A DNA stretch of 6,202 nucleotides from Acetofilamentum sp. (GCA_020720565.1 DYOK01000159.1:1-6202), one strand, 5' to 3'; positions 1 to 5,824 are shown, counted from the first letter of the stretch. A program made the numbers and translations. The notes: a model not told the origin generated them from the letters alone.

Positions 1-699
1 ACCTGGTTTCAAAGCAAATTCATTTTTCCGAAGGGTACCATTTTCGAAATCGAATAGTAATTCGGGGTTAAAATGCTCAGTCAAATATCGAACTTCGAAA
101 TGCAGATGTTCAGTTGTAGCCCTGCCAGTACGTCCACCCAAGCCAATTAAATCACCTGCATAAACGGTTTGGTTAACTTTAACTTTTATTTTTGATAAGT
201 GGGCATAAACAGTTTCTAATCCATTGTAGTGCCTCACAACGACAGTATAACCATACCCACTATAGGTTTTAGCCATTCTTACAACGCCATCGAAAGCGCT
301 TACTATGGTATCGCCCAAGCGACATTTAACGTCAGTTCCGGTGTGTAAGCGTCTTCCTCTAGGACCATATTTCGATATCACTTTACTTTTTAATGGAATT
401 GCAAAGTCGGGATGCGTGTCGCTAAGCAATTGTAAAAGTATCGAATCGTTGGGGTTTCGAAACACGGTGTCGTGTTTTATTCGGATGTAGAGCGTATCCC
501 ATTTGCCTTTATAAATCGAATCGCATGGCTTTTTTTGATCGAGTAAGGAAATAGGTTCAGTACCTTTTTTTTGTAAGGAATCGTTTTGAAAGCCCTGAGC
601 TTGAGCTAATATTCCAAAAATAAAAATACCAAATGTGGTTAGCGTTAAAGGGAGCTGAAGTTGGTTTGTAGACCGAGAAATAATAGTTTTTAAAATCAA
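1..699 (-). CDS. Secreted M23 family zinc metallopeptidase (partial, C-terminus missing)
   Basis: The reverse strand stays open from about 699 to the left window edge, giving 233 residues. Residues 14-34 are a hydrophobic signal segment ending in AQA, so the enzyme is probably exported. The M23 (lysostaphin/LytM-type) fold is clear: RRLHTGTD gives zinc ligands H119 and D123, YAHLS gives H167, and EHLHFEVR gives H198 and the third ligand H200. GYGYTVVVRHYNGLETVYAH is the usual core strand. Such enzymes cleave peptide cross-links in peptidoglycan. Bacteroidota homologues with this NPELLFDFENGTLR ending usually continue into LysM wall-binding repeats, which would lie outside the window. No ATG exists in frame before an upstream stop; I chose TTG at 699-697 because it gives a sensible signal peptide, but an ATT start is possible. 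The family call is firm; the start is uncertain. It is transcribed divergently from ndk. Confidence 0.9.
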   Translation of the reverse strand, partial: MILKTIISRSTNQLQLPLTLTTFGIFIFGILAQAQGFQNDSLQKKGTEPISLLDQKKPCDSIYKGKWDTLYIRIKHDTVFRNPNDSILLQLLSDTHPDFAIPLKSKVISKYGPRGRRLHTGTDVKCRLGDTIVSAFDGVVRMAKTYSGYGYTVVVRHYNGLETVYAHLSKIKVKVNQTVYAGDLIGLGGRTGRATTEHLHFEVRYLTEHFNPELLFDFENGTLRKNEFALKPG

Positions 700-1169
700 A
701 TCTGAATAATTTTTATTAATAAAATATTAAATATTGTTTAGACTAATGCGGTATCATTTTTTATGTAAATGTATGATAAATAGCGTATTGAAAAAGGATT
801 ATATCATACAAAGACCTTGGTAATAATGGATTGTGGTTATCAATTTTTTTTGAGGCAACAAGATACTTATTTGTTTTTTCGAATACAAGCTTTTGAACGA
901 TTTATGTATTTCAAAAGACATAAAGTGTTATTGCGGTTTTGTAATATCCAGATAATTAGCAAGTTAATAAAATAATTGTTATCTCGAAGCGCTTAAACTA
1001 CAAAATGCTTCAAGCAATAAAAAAATTATGTACTTTTACATCAAGAATTATCAAGGAATAAAGTAACCATAATTGAGGCAGATATTTTGTTCTTTTTCAA
1101 GGTACAAATTACAGCTAATAGCTTGCGTCTTTTTGCAAAATTTGAAACGTTGAAAAAGGACAAGTCAAA
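700..1169. other. Long gene-free intergenic stretch
   Basis: This very AT-rich stretch between the divergent M23 gene and ndk has stops in all frames and no recognisable gene. I could not find a TAnnTTTG box on the minus strand that would drive the M23 gene. The only notable structure is a dyad at 890-917. A decayed gene or a small RNA cannot be excluded, but nothing in the sequence positively shows one. Confidence 0.6.
890..917. repeat. 8-bp inverted repeat (hairpin or operator-like)
   Basis: CTTTTGAA at 890-897 is the exact reverse complement of TTCAAAAG at 910-917, with a 12-base spacer. No T-run follows on either strand, so it is not a convincing terminator. It lies about 190 bases upstream of the M23 start and about 320 bases upstream of ndk. 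In AT-rich DNA such a dyad could be chance. Confidence 0.4.
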
Positions 1170-1185
1170 ATGAATATATTATTTC

Positions 1186-1211
1186 TTGACAATTCCTTTG
1201 ATTTAGATTTG
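1186..1211 (+). promoter_or_regulatory. Candidate Bacteroidota-type promoter for ndk
   Basis: TAGATTTG at 1204-1211 matches the TAnnTTTG -7 box exactly. TTG at 1186-1188 (within TTGACA) could be the upstream element, although the 15-base gap is shorter than the usual 17-23. Transcription would begin near 1217, leaving an untranslated leader of about 23 bases before the ndk ATG. Confidence 0.6.
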
Positions 1212-1239
1212 AGTACTTACACTTTAAAACTTTTCTAAT

Positions 1240-1659
1240 ATGGCAGGAAATATCACGTTTACCATGATTAAACCCGATGCGGTTGCTAAAAATAACATCG
1301 GGCCTATTTTGAGTATGATCAACAAAGCTGGCTTTAAAATTAAAGCGATGAAATACACTCAAATGTCTAAAGCACAAGCCGAAACATTTTACGGTGTTCA
1401 TAGCGAACGACCATTTTTTGGCGAATTGGTTCAATTTATGACCAGTGGCCCAATTGTGGCAGCAATTCTTGAAAAAGACAATGCTGTCGAAGATTTTAGA
1501 AAGTTGATTGGAGCAACCGATCCTTCTAAAGCCGACGAAGGAACCATCCGAAAAGCTTTTGCAGAGTCCATCCAAAATAATGCTGTTCATGGTTCGGACA
1601 GCGACGAAAATGCACAAATCGAAGGCGGCTTACATTTTTCGTTTTACGAGCGTTTCTAA
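1240..1659 (+). CDS. ndk: Nucleoside diphosphate kinase
   Basis: This enzyme moves the terminal phosphate from ATP to other (d)NDPs through a phosphohistidine, balancing cytoplasmic nucleotide pools. The 139-residue protein has the usual family length. All key residues are visible: K11 in the TMIKPDAV strand, Y51, R87, T93 and R104, N114, and the catalytic H117 in NAVHGSDS. The RPFF and SGPIVA motifs (residues 57-60 and 69-74) are also standard. The ATG at 1240 gives the normal MAGNITFTMIKPDAV opening and lies about 29 bases after a TAnnTTTG box. A strong intrinsic terminator follows 26 bases after the stop, so it is probably a single-gene transcript. The C-terminal GGLHFSFYERF extension past SDEN is common in Bacteroidota versions. 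Nothing looks damaged. Confidence 0.98.
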   Translation: MAGNITFTMIKPDAVAKNNIGPILSMINKAGFKIKAMKYTQMSKAQAETFYGVHSERPFFGELVQFMTSGPIVAAILEKDNAVEDFRKLIGATDPSKADEGTIRKAFAESIQNNAVHGSDSDENAQIEGGLHFSFYERF

Positions 1660-1684
1660 GCAAATTTTGTTCAAAATATTAATG

Positions 1685-1722
1685 GCAGCTCAAACCGACA
1701 GTGGTTTGCAGCTGCTTTTTTT
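1685..1722 (+). terminator. Intrinsic terminator after ndk
   Basis: GCAGCTCAAACC (1685-1696) pairs with GGTTTGCAGCTGC (1703-1715), leaving one bulged G, around the loop GACAGT. A run of seven T follows at 1716-1722. The 12-bp stem plus T-tail is a textbook Rho-independent terminator for ndk. Confidence 0.9.
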
Positions 1723-1731
1723 ATACCTTTG
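1705..1731 (+). promoter_or_regulatory. Candidate promoter for the mltG-ispD cluster
   Basis: TACCTTTG at 1724-1731 fits the TAnnTTTG box exactly and is followed by CCGC. TTTG at 1705-1708, within the ndk terminator stem, could act as the upstream element, with a short 15-base gap. It is the only such box between ndk and mltG. If used, it gives a structured leader of about 190 bases before mltG. It overlaps the end of the ndk terminator, so the two signals are back to back. Confidence 0.5.
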
Positions 1732-1784
1732 CCGCATGTAAAAAGCTTGAATAAAACGATGACGTATTTAACTAACAGATCAAG

Positions 1785-1852
1785 CCCGATTCTGTGCTTG
1801 CCCCGTTCAGTTCGACAAAGCTACTTGGCCTAATTGGGGCAGATTCATCGGG
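1785..1852 (+). promoter_or_regulatory. Nested inverted repeat in the mltG leader
   Basis: CCCGAT at 1785-1790 pairs with ATCGGG at 1847-1852. Inside it, GCCCC at 1800-1804 pairs with GGGGC at 1836-1840, so the two arms nest into one stem with an internal loop. The tip contains TTCGACAAAGCT, which recalls dispersed intergenic repeats in many bacteria (from memory, unverified). It is richer in GC than its surroundings. It may be a folded RNA leader or a repeat insertion; no known riboswitch class is recognisable. Confidence 0.45.
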
Positions 1853-1890
1853 AATGGAATGTTTAAAAAATTCAAAAACTACGCTTTATT

Positions 1891-1913
1891 TCCCCCTTTG
1901 GGGGGTAGGGGGC
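1891..1913. repeat. C5/G6/G5 intergenic repeat just before mltG
   Basis: A run of five C (1892-1896) is followed by TTT, six G (1900-1905), TA, and five G (1908-1912). The C-run can pair with either G-run. Similar CCCCTTTGGGGG...GGGGGC strings occur, as far as I recall, as dispersed intergenic elements in Bacteroidota genomes, often close to start codons. It ends 13 bases before the mltG ATG, where a hairpin could affect ribosome access. Confidence 0.5.
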
Positions 1914-1926
1914 TAATAAGAAACAA

Positions 1927-2955
1927 ATGAAAAAAATAATTCTGATATCAATTTCGATTTTAATCATTGCCGCTGGCATTTGGGGCTACATCACTTACAA
2001 TAATATTTACAAACCTAATGTGAATTTGGGCGATGAAGAATTTACTTATTTGTATATCCCAACGGGCTCCAACTTCGACAATTTGATTCAAATATTTGAA
2101 AAAAAACAGATTTTAAAAGATATTGGCGATTTTAAAACGGTTGCCAAACTTAAAAAGTTTAAGAATGTTAAAGCAGGTCGGTATAAACTTGTAAATAATA
2201 TGAGTACCAATGCTTTAATCAATATGTTACGAATTGGCGATCAAGAACCAGTCGATCTTAAGTTTAATAATTCTCGTAATTTAGCCATGTTAGCGGGCGA
2301 AATGACCAAGTCGCTCGAACTCGATTCTGCCGATTTGGCTCAATATATACTCTCTGCCGATACTCAAAAAAAATATGGGTTCGATTCTAAAACGTTTATC
2401 AGTATGTTTTTGCCCAATACATACGAAGTATTTTGGAACATTTCTGCCGAAAACTTGGTCAAACATATGGCCACAGTTTATAAAGAATTTTGGAATAAAT
2501 CGAGAAGAAATAAAGCAAAAGAACTGGGCATGTCGCAATCCGAAATTGCCACTTTAGCTTCAATCGTTCAGACAGAAAGTTATAAATCTGACGAACAAGA
2601 TGTGGTGGCAGGGGCTTACATCAATCGTCTAAAAATTGGCATGCCACTTCAAGCAGACCCCACGGTAATTTTCGCAGGTGGCGATTTTTCAGTTAAACGC
2701 GTCACCGGGAAGCTGTTGCAAATCGATTCGCCCTACAATACATATAAATATAAAGGATTACCACCTGGTCCCATTTTCCTTACCTCGGAGACCGTTCTCG
2801 ACGCAGTTCTAGACTACGAAAAGCACGATTATATTTATTTTTGTGCCAAAGAAGATTTTTCTGGCTACCATGTGTTTGCCGAAAATTACGACGAGCACAT
2901 GAAAAATGCCAACCGTTATCAACAAGCGCTCAATCAACGTAAAATTTTCGAATAA
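1927..2955 (+). CDS. mltG: Endolytic murein transglycosylase MltG (YceG-like)
   Basis: MltG is an inner-membrane enzyme that cuts nascent glycan strands and is thought to set their length by ending elongation. The 342-residue protein has one N-terminal membrane anchor (about residues 4-23) and an extracytoplasmic domain. The YIPTGSNFDNLIQIF and AGRYKL stretches (43-89) resemble the LysM-like part of the family. The YceG catalytic core has LASIVQTES with the conserved catalytic glutamate at E217, then AYINRLKIGMPLQADPTV (230-247), DSPYNTY and GLPPGPI (267-283), and the closing YHVFAENYDEHMKN (314-327). The length is usual for Bacteroidota. The ATG at 1927 sits after an A-rich stretch and starts directly with the lysine-plus-hydrophobic anchor. 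Its TAA overlaps the ispD ATG by one base, so the two are probably translated together. Confidence 0.95.
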   Translation: MKKIILISISILIIAAGIWGYITYNNIYKPNVNLGDEEFTYLYIPTGSNFDNLIQIFEKKQILKDIGDFKTVAKLKKFKNVKAGRYKLVNNMSTNALINMLRIGDQEPVDLKFNNSRNLAMLAGEMTKSLELDSADLAQYILSADTQKKYGFDSKTFISMFLPNTYEVFWNISAENLVKHMATVYKEFWNKSRRNKAKELGMSQSEIATLASIVQTESYKSDEQDVVAGAYINRLKIGMPLQADPTVIFAGGDFSVKRVTGKLLQIDSPYNTYKYKGLPPGPIFLTSETVLDAVLDYEKHDYIYFCAKEDFSGYHVFAENYDEHMKNANRYQQALNQRKIFE

Positions 2956-3617
2956 TGAACCGAGCACATGTTGTAATAGTGGCAGGGGGTAGCGGTACCC
3001 GTATGCAATCCGATTTGCCTAAACAGTTTCTGCTTTTGAACGAAAAACCTGTTTTAATTCATACCATCGAAAAATTTATTCCTTTTGCCGATACCTTAAC
3101 TTTAGTATTGCCCATTGCTTGGAGCGAATATTGGGAGTCAATTAAAATAAAATACCCAATAAATTTTCAAATTGAACTGGTTCAGGGCGGAAAAGAGCGT
3201 TTTTTTTCTGTTGAGAATGCACTTAAAACACTACCTAACAATGGTTTAGTTTTGATTCACGATGCGGTTCGTCCTTTGGTAAATAGCGAGGTAATCGAAC
3301 GTGTTATCGAAACGACAAAATTAAAAGGTAATGCCATTCCGGTAATCGAAATAACCGATAGCATTCGCAAGCAAGAAGGTGAGCATTCGAGCATGGTCGA
3401 CAGAAGTCAATATAAGCGCATACAAACGCCACAAGGTTTTGATTTGAAAGAACTTAAACAAGCATATGAAAATGGTTTCCGAAAAGAATATACCGACGAT
3501 GCCTCCGTATTCGAATCGATAGGCCACCAAATAAACCTTGTCGAAGGTCACCCTTATAACCTAAAAATTACCACACCAGACGATTTAATAATGGCCCAAT
3601 GGATGCTCACGCTTTAG
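2955..3617 (+). CDS. ispD: 2-C-methyl-D-erythritol 4-phosphate cytidylyltransferase
   Basis: IspD joins CTP and MEP to give CDP-methylerythritol, the third step of the non-mevalonate isoprenoid pathway, in the cytoplasm. The 220 residues match the family length. The nucleotide-binding opening VAGGSGTRM with R16 and PKQF with K23 is intact. ERFFSV (R82), HDAVRPL (D103, R106), R150 before RIQTPQGF, and NLKITTPDDL with K204 correspond to the known substrate-binding and catalytic residues of E. coli IspD. The start overlaps the mltG stop by one base (TAATG), which fixes it well. Its own 3' end overlaps the next gene by 19 bases. Isoprenoid supply feeds the undecaprenyl carrier used for peptidoglycan, a possible reason for the link with mltG (inference). 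Confidence 0.96.
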   Translation: MNRAHVVIVAGGSGTRMQSDLPKQFLLLNEKPVLIHTIEKFIPFADTLTLVLPIAWSEYWESIKIKYPINFQIELVQGGKERFFSVENALKTLPNNGLVLIHDAVRPLVNSEVIERVIETTKLKGNAIPVIEITDSIRKQEGEHSSMVDRSQYKRIQTPQGFDLKELKQAYENGFRKEYTDDASVFESIGHQINLVEGHPYNLKITTPDDLIMAQWMLTL

Positions 3618-4222
3618 ATACAGCCTATCAAGTATTATTTGTGTCGGGAACGGTGGCGTTTTCTATCTCGGGCGCTTTAACAGCCATGGAAAAACGCTTC
3701 GACCCATTTGGCGTATTAATCATTGCTTTTTCTACAGCTGTCGGTGGGGGAACCATTCGAGATATACTAATAGGTAAAACCGCTTTTTGGCTTCAGGATA
3801 CGCTATATTTGTATTTAATTCTCTTGGGTACCATAATCTCTTTATTTTTCCGGAAAAAGCTCGATTATTTAAGAAATACCTTAATGTTTTTCGATACCAT
3901 GGGCTTAGGATTGTTCACCATTTTAGGTGCTCAAATAGGCTTAGCCAACGGATTGAGCGATATTTCTAGTTTGGTATTAGCCACCATCACAGGAACATTT
4001 GGAGGAGTGCTTCGCGATGTATTGGTAAACGACGTTCCTGTTATTTTTCGTCGCGAAATATATGCAACCATTAGTATAGTGGGTGCTGCTTTATTTTTGT
4101 TTTTACGAAAATTTGAATACTTTGAATATAGTGCACCATTAATTCCAGTCTTTTTTATAATTTTGATAAGGTTTTGGGTGGTTCACTACAAAATAGCTTT
4201 ACCCAATATATACAAAAAGTAA
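3599..4222 (+). CDS. TRIC/UPF0126 family membrane channel protein
   Basis: This 207-residue integral membrane protein belongs to the UPF0126 family (E. coli YicG-like), now grouped with trimeric intracellular cation (TRIC) channels. About seven membrane segments can be drawn (roughly 8-28, 36-57, 67-84, 95-115, 124-142, 155-170, 179-196). The internal duplication typical of the family shows as GGGTIRDILIG (49-59) in the first half and GTFGGVLRDVLVND (132-145) in the second. SGALTAMEKRFDPFGV (24-39) is also characteristic. The physiological role in bacteria is not well defined; prokaryotic TRIC proteins conduct monovalent cations. The ATG lies inside ispD, in another frame, 19 bases before the end of that gene, so translation is probably coupled. 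The next methionine would remove the first helix, which supports this start. Confidence 0.9.
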   Translation: MDAHALDTAYQVLFVSGTVAFSISGALTAMEKRFDPFGVLIIAFSTAVGGGTIRDILIGKTAFWLQDTLYLYLILLGTIISLFFRKKLDYLRNTLMFFDTMGLGLFTILGAQIGLANGLSDISSLVLATITGTFGGVLRDVLVNDVPVIFRREIYATISIVGAALFLFLRKFEYFEYSAPLIPVFFIILIRFWVVHYKIALPNIYKK

Positions 4223-4238
4223 CAAAAATAAATTGATT

Positions 4239-4466
4239 ATGAAAAAACTAAAATTGATTTTAGCTTTTAGCACACTAGCTATCTCGCTTACATTAACGTC
4301 TTGCGTTGAAGATAACTGTAAACAATGTCGTTCCATTACAAGTCATAACGATGGCTCCGACGACGAAGTCTCAGGCTATTCAGAATACTGCGATACCGAA
4401 CTAGAAGAGGTCGATGGAAAAACCCTACAAGTAGGAGATAATACAGTAACTTACGAGTGCAAATAA
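4239..4466 (+). CDS. Small cysteine-rich lipoprotein, function unknown
   Basis: The ATG at 4239 gives 75 residues: a lysine-rich start, a hydrophobic stretch, and a lipobox LTSC with the lipid-attachment cysteine at C22. A TTG two codons earlier is in frame but less likely. The mature part of about 54 residues is acidic and holds four more cysteines, in NCKQC, EYCD and the C-terminal ECK, so disulfides in the periplasm or at the surface are plausible. The pattern resembles short Bacteroidota lipoproteins of unknown role; I do not recognise a named family. It starts 16 bases after the TRIC gene with no promoter box between, so it is probably the last gene of the mltG transcript. Confidence 0.8.
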   Translation: MKKLKLILAFSTLAISLTLTSCVEDNCKQCRSITSHNDGSDDEVSGYSEYCDTELEEVDGKTLQVGDNTVTYECK

Positions 4467-4484
4467 GACATAAGACCGTCTTAT
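4463..4484 (+). terminator. Weak hairpin at the end of the lipoprotein gene
   Basis: ATAAGAC occurs twice in tandem (4463-4469 and 4470-4476) and is followed by its reverse complement GTCTTAT (4478-4484). The first copy can pair across an 8-base loop; the second nearly abuts its partner. It overlaps the stop codon. No T-run follows, so termination here is doubtful, but no better terminator is visible for the mltG cluster. Confidence 0.35.
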
Positions 4485-4570
4485 CAAACTTGTTTAGGTT
4501 TTAAAGGAGTTTCGTTCAAAGAAATGAAGGTCTTTAGCTTGAACTATTGCTATTTCTTTAATGAATGTAC

Positions 4571-4608
4571 AATTTGAAGTTCGAAACAAGAATCAAAACT
4601 TCGAAATT
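4571..4608. repeat. Imperfect hairpin upstream of the tmk promoter
   Basis: AATTTGAAGTT (4571-4581) pairs with AACTTC-g-AAATT (4597-4608) with one bulged G and a 15-base loop. It ends 15 bases before the upstream element of the tmk promoter. It could be a regulator site or a weak end signal for the upstream transcript. Three TTCGAA hexamers lie in this intergenic region (starting near 4580, 4600 and 4627). Confidence 0.3.
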
Positions 4609-4623
4609 TGTATTCATATAAGC

Positions 4624-4653
4624 TTGTTCGAAGCACATTATTGATTATTTTTG
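4624..4653 (+). promoter_or_regulatory. Bacteroidota-type promoter for tmk
   Basis: TTG at 4624-4626, a 19-base gap and TATTTTTG at 4646-4653 match the TTG-N17-23-TAnnTTTG consensus in both parts and in spacing. Transcription would begin near 4659, about 24 bases before the ATG at 4683. This excludes the in-frame TTG at 4608 as the tmk start, because it lies upstream of the promoter. Confidence 0.7.
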
Positions 4654-4682
4654 CGGCACAATCTGTAATTCAAAAAAAGCCT

Positions 4683-5360
4683 ATGTTTATTGTCTTAGAA
4701 GGCCTCGATGGTGCCGGTAAATCGACTCAAGTTAAAAAACTAAAAGCATATTTCGAAGCCCAGTTCCGTGAGGTCGAACTAATTCATTTCCCCGATACCG
4801 AATCGCCCATTTATGGCGAATTGATTGCTCGGTTTTTAAGAGGGGAGTTGGGTAGTTTGCAGGATGTGAATCCCTATTTGGTAGCCCTTTTATATGCGGG
4901 AGACCGCCAAAATGCCAAATCAAAAATAGAAAATTGGCTTTCGGAAGGCAAAGTTGTTATTGCCGACCGGTATGTGTTTTCGAATATTGCGTTCCAATGT
5001 GCTAAACTGGGAACCATTCACGAGCAAGACCGTTTGGCTAACTGGATTCTAAAAACAGAATATGAGCAATTTGGTATTCCTCGCCCCGATGTGAGCATTT
5101 TTCTCGATGTGCCTCCCGATTTTACGCAACAACAATTGACACAAAGCCGTTTGGGCGAAAATCGCGACTATTTACATGGTAGTGCCGATATTCACGAAGC
5201 CGATTTGAATTTCCAGAAACAAGTGCGATTGATGTATTACAACCAAATTGCCATTCGCGAAAAGTTCAAATTGGTTAATTGTGCTAATTCCAATGGTGAG
5301 ATGGGTCAGCCAGACGATATTTTTGCTAAAATTATGCCTTTTATCGAGGCACTGAAATAG
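4683..5360 (+). CDS. tmk: Thymidylate (dTMP) kinase
   Basis: Tmk phosphorylates dTMP to dTDP with ATP, an essential step of dTTP supply. The 225 residues start with MFIVLEGLDGAGKSTQ, placing the P-loop (GLDGAGKST, 7-15) directly at the N-terminus as usual. DRYVFSNIAFQ (95-105) is the DRY motif region, and the LID region lies near SRLGENRDY (155-163). Where most bacterial enzymes have REPGG, this one has HFPDTESPIYGELI (35-48), closer to the FP...G form of eukaryotic enzymes; I recall the same substitution in Bacteroidota homologues. It has its own promoter and is not closely joined to the lipoprotein gene (216 bases away). A T-run preceded by a long inverted repeat follows. A longer TTG-started reading to 4608 was not chosen because it adds a non-conserved tail and spans the promoter. 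Confidence 0.94.
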   Translation: MFIVLEGLDGAGKSTQVKKLKAYFEAQFREVELIHFPDTESPIYGELIARFLRGELGSLQDVNPYLVALLYAGDRQNAKSKIENWLSEGKVVIADRYVFSNIAFQCAKLGTIHEQDRLANWILKTEYEQFGIPRPDVSIFLDVPPDFTQQQLTQSRLGENRDYLHGSADIHEADLNFQKQVRLMYYNQIAIREKFKLVNCANSNGEMGQPDDIFAKIMPFIEALK

Positions 5361-5387
5361 TTTAATCCTCATTACGCATCTGTCGGC

Positions 5388-5451
5388 AACAAGTAATGTC
5401 ATAAAGATAGTGTATAACTATCAGGCTATCAGGCGTATAACTTGTTTTTTT
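5388..5451 (+). terminator. Possible terminator after tmk
   Basis: AACAAGT (5388-5394) pairs with ACTTGTT (5440-5446), and T continues to 5451. Inside this long loop GATAGT (5406-5411) pairs with ACTATC (5417-5422). The outer stem is weak and the loop long. It overlaps the left end of the IS remnant, so the element may supply the end signal for tmk. Confidence 0.35.
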
Positions 5452-5473
5452 ACGAATATTAATTGTATATTTG
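5442..5473 (+). promoter_or_regulatory. Promoter of the transposase remnant
   Basis: TTG (5442-5444), a 21-base gap and TATATTTG (5466-5473) match the Bacteroidota consensus fully. Directly after it, TTTGATAATCAAA (5474-5486) is a perfect palindrome around one central base, covering the predicted transcription start. The ATG of the fragment follows at 5498. Confidence 0.6.
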
Positions 5474-5497
5474 TTTGATAATCAAATAGTTAATATC

Positions 5498-5778
5498 ATG
5501 CAAAAAAACCGCCAAATATATTTTCTCTAAAATTGAGAAAATTATTTTCGACATTAAGACCATGGAAACCTATCGTGTTTCAATTAAAAATTTCTCACGA
5601 AAGAGGAAACAATCCTTTTCAGGCACAGTTTTATTTTTAATAAATTTGTCAACAAAGAGCTTGGCTATGGAGATTGAGAATTTTATAGTTCCTAAATTCA
5701 AGTAATAAATGCAATTTTTGGAAATATAGAAAAAAGTTGAAGCCTAAAGTAACTAAGAATCAAAGAGATGCTTTTTGA
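5498..5778 (+). pseudogene. Frameshifted N-terminal fragment of an IS4-like transposase
   Basis: Reading from ATG 5498 stops after ten codons (5528-5530). If the A7 run at 5502-5508 is read as six A, the frame opens to 5705 and gives 69 residues, including FSRKRKQSFSGTVLFLINLS and TKSLAMEIENF. This pattern (FxRKRK-SF-LLFLLNL-KSL-xELxNF) is the N-terminal helical region of IS4-type DDE transposases. A second shift near 5690 continues as KKLKPKVTKNQRDAF, ending at 5778, which fits the VTKxAF region that usually follows. The catalytic DDE domain is absent. So it is a relic with at least two frameshifts and a large deletion. It lies inside the inverted repeats at 5371-5824. The family assignment rests on remembered motifs. 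Confidence 0.6.
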
Positions 5779-5824
5779 TTTTGCTTAACTTAATGACATT
5801 GCGCTTGCGCGAGATAGGCGTGAT

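Larger units (their letters stand above)
5371..5824 (+). mobile_element. Internally deleted insertion sequence remnant (IS4-like)
   Basis: Two imperfect terminal inverted repeats can be drawn: 5371-5409 and 5786-5824 (read in reverse complement). The core AATGTCAT is identical, followed by wAAGwTA, and outward by ATyACGC and scattered matches; by hand I count 26 of 39 matching, without gaps. Between them lie a promoter and a broken N-terminal transposase fragment, too short to encode an active enzyme. No clear target duplication is visible. The ends are hand-aligned, so the outer borders are approximate. It begins about 10 bases after the tmk stop. Confidence 0.55.

Noticed and set aside
305..490. 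Plus-strand 61-codon frame within the M23 gene
   Set aside because: The opposite strand carries the zinc ligands of a known enzyme, so this is a shadow frame.
1165..1617. A 150-codon open frame antisense to ndk
   Set aside because: It mirrors the conserved ndk gene, has no recognisable motif, and reflects codon bias on the opposite strand.
1508..1741. Open frame on the plus strand overlapping the end of ndk
   Set aside because: It runs through the ndk terminator hairpin and its translation has no family features.
1761..1835. A 24-codon frame in the mltG leader
   Set aside because: It falls within the nested inverted repeat, has no ribosome binding signal and no resemblance to a known leader peptide.
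4608..4682. A 25-codon TTG-started N-terminal extension of Tmk
   Set aside because: It spans the well-formed promoter at 4624-4653, and the P-loop normally sits right at the Tmk N-terminus, so ATG 4683 is the start.
5411..5443. Direct repeats TATCAGGC and TATAACT, checked as a CRISPR or iteron array
   Set aside because: There are only two short copies of each, with no regular spacing.
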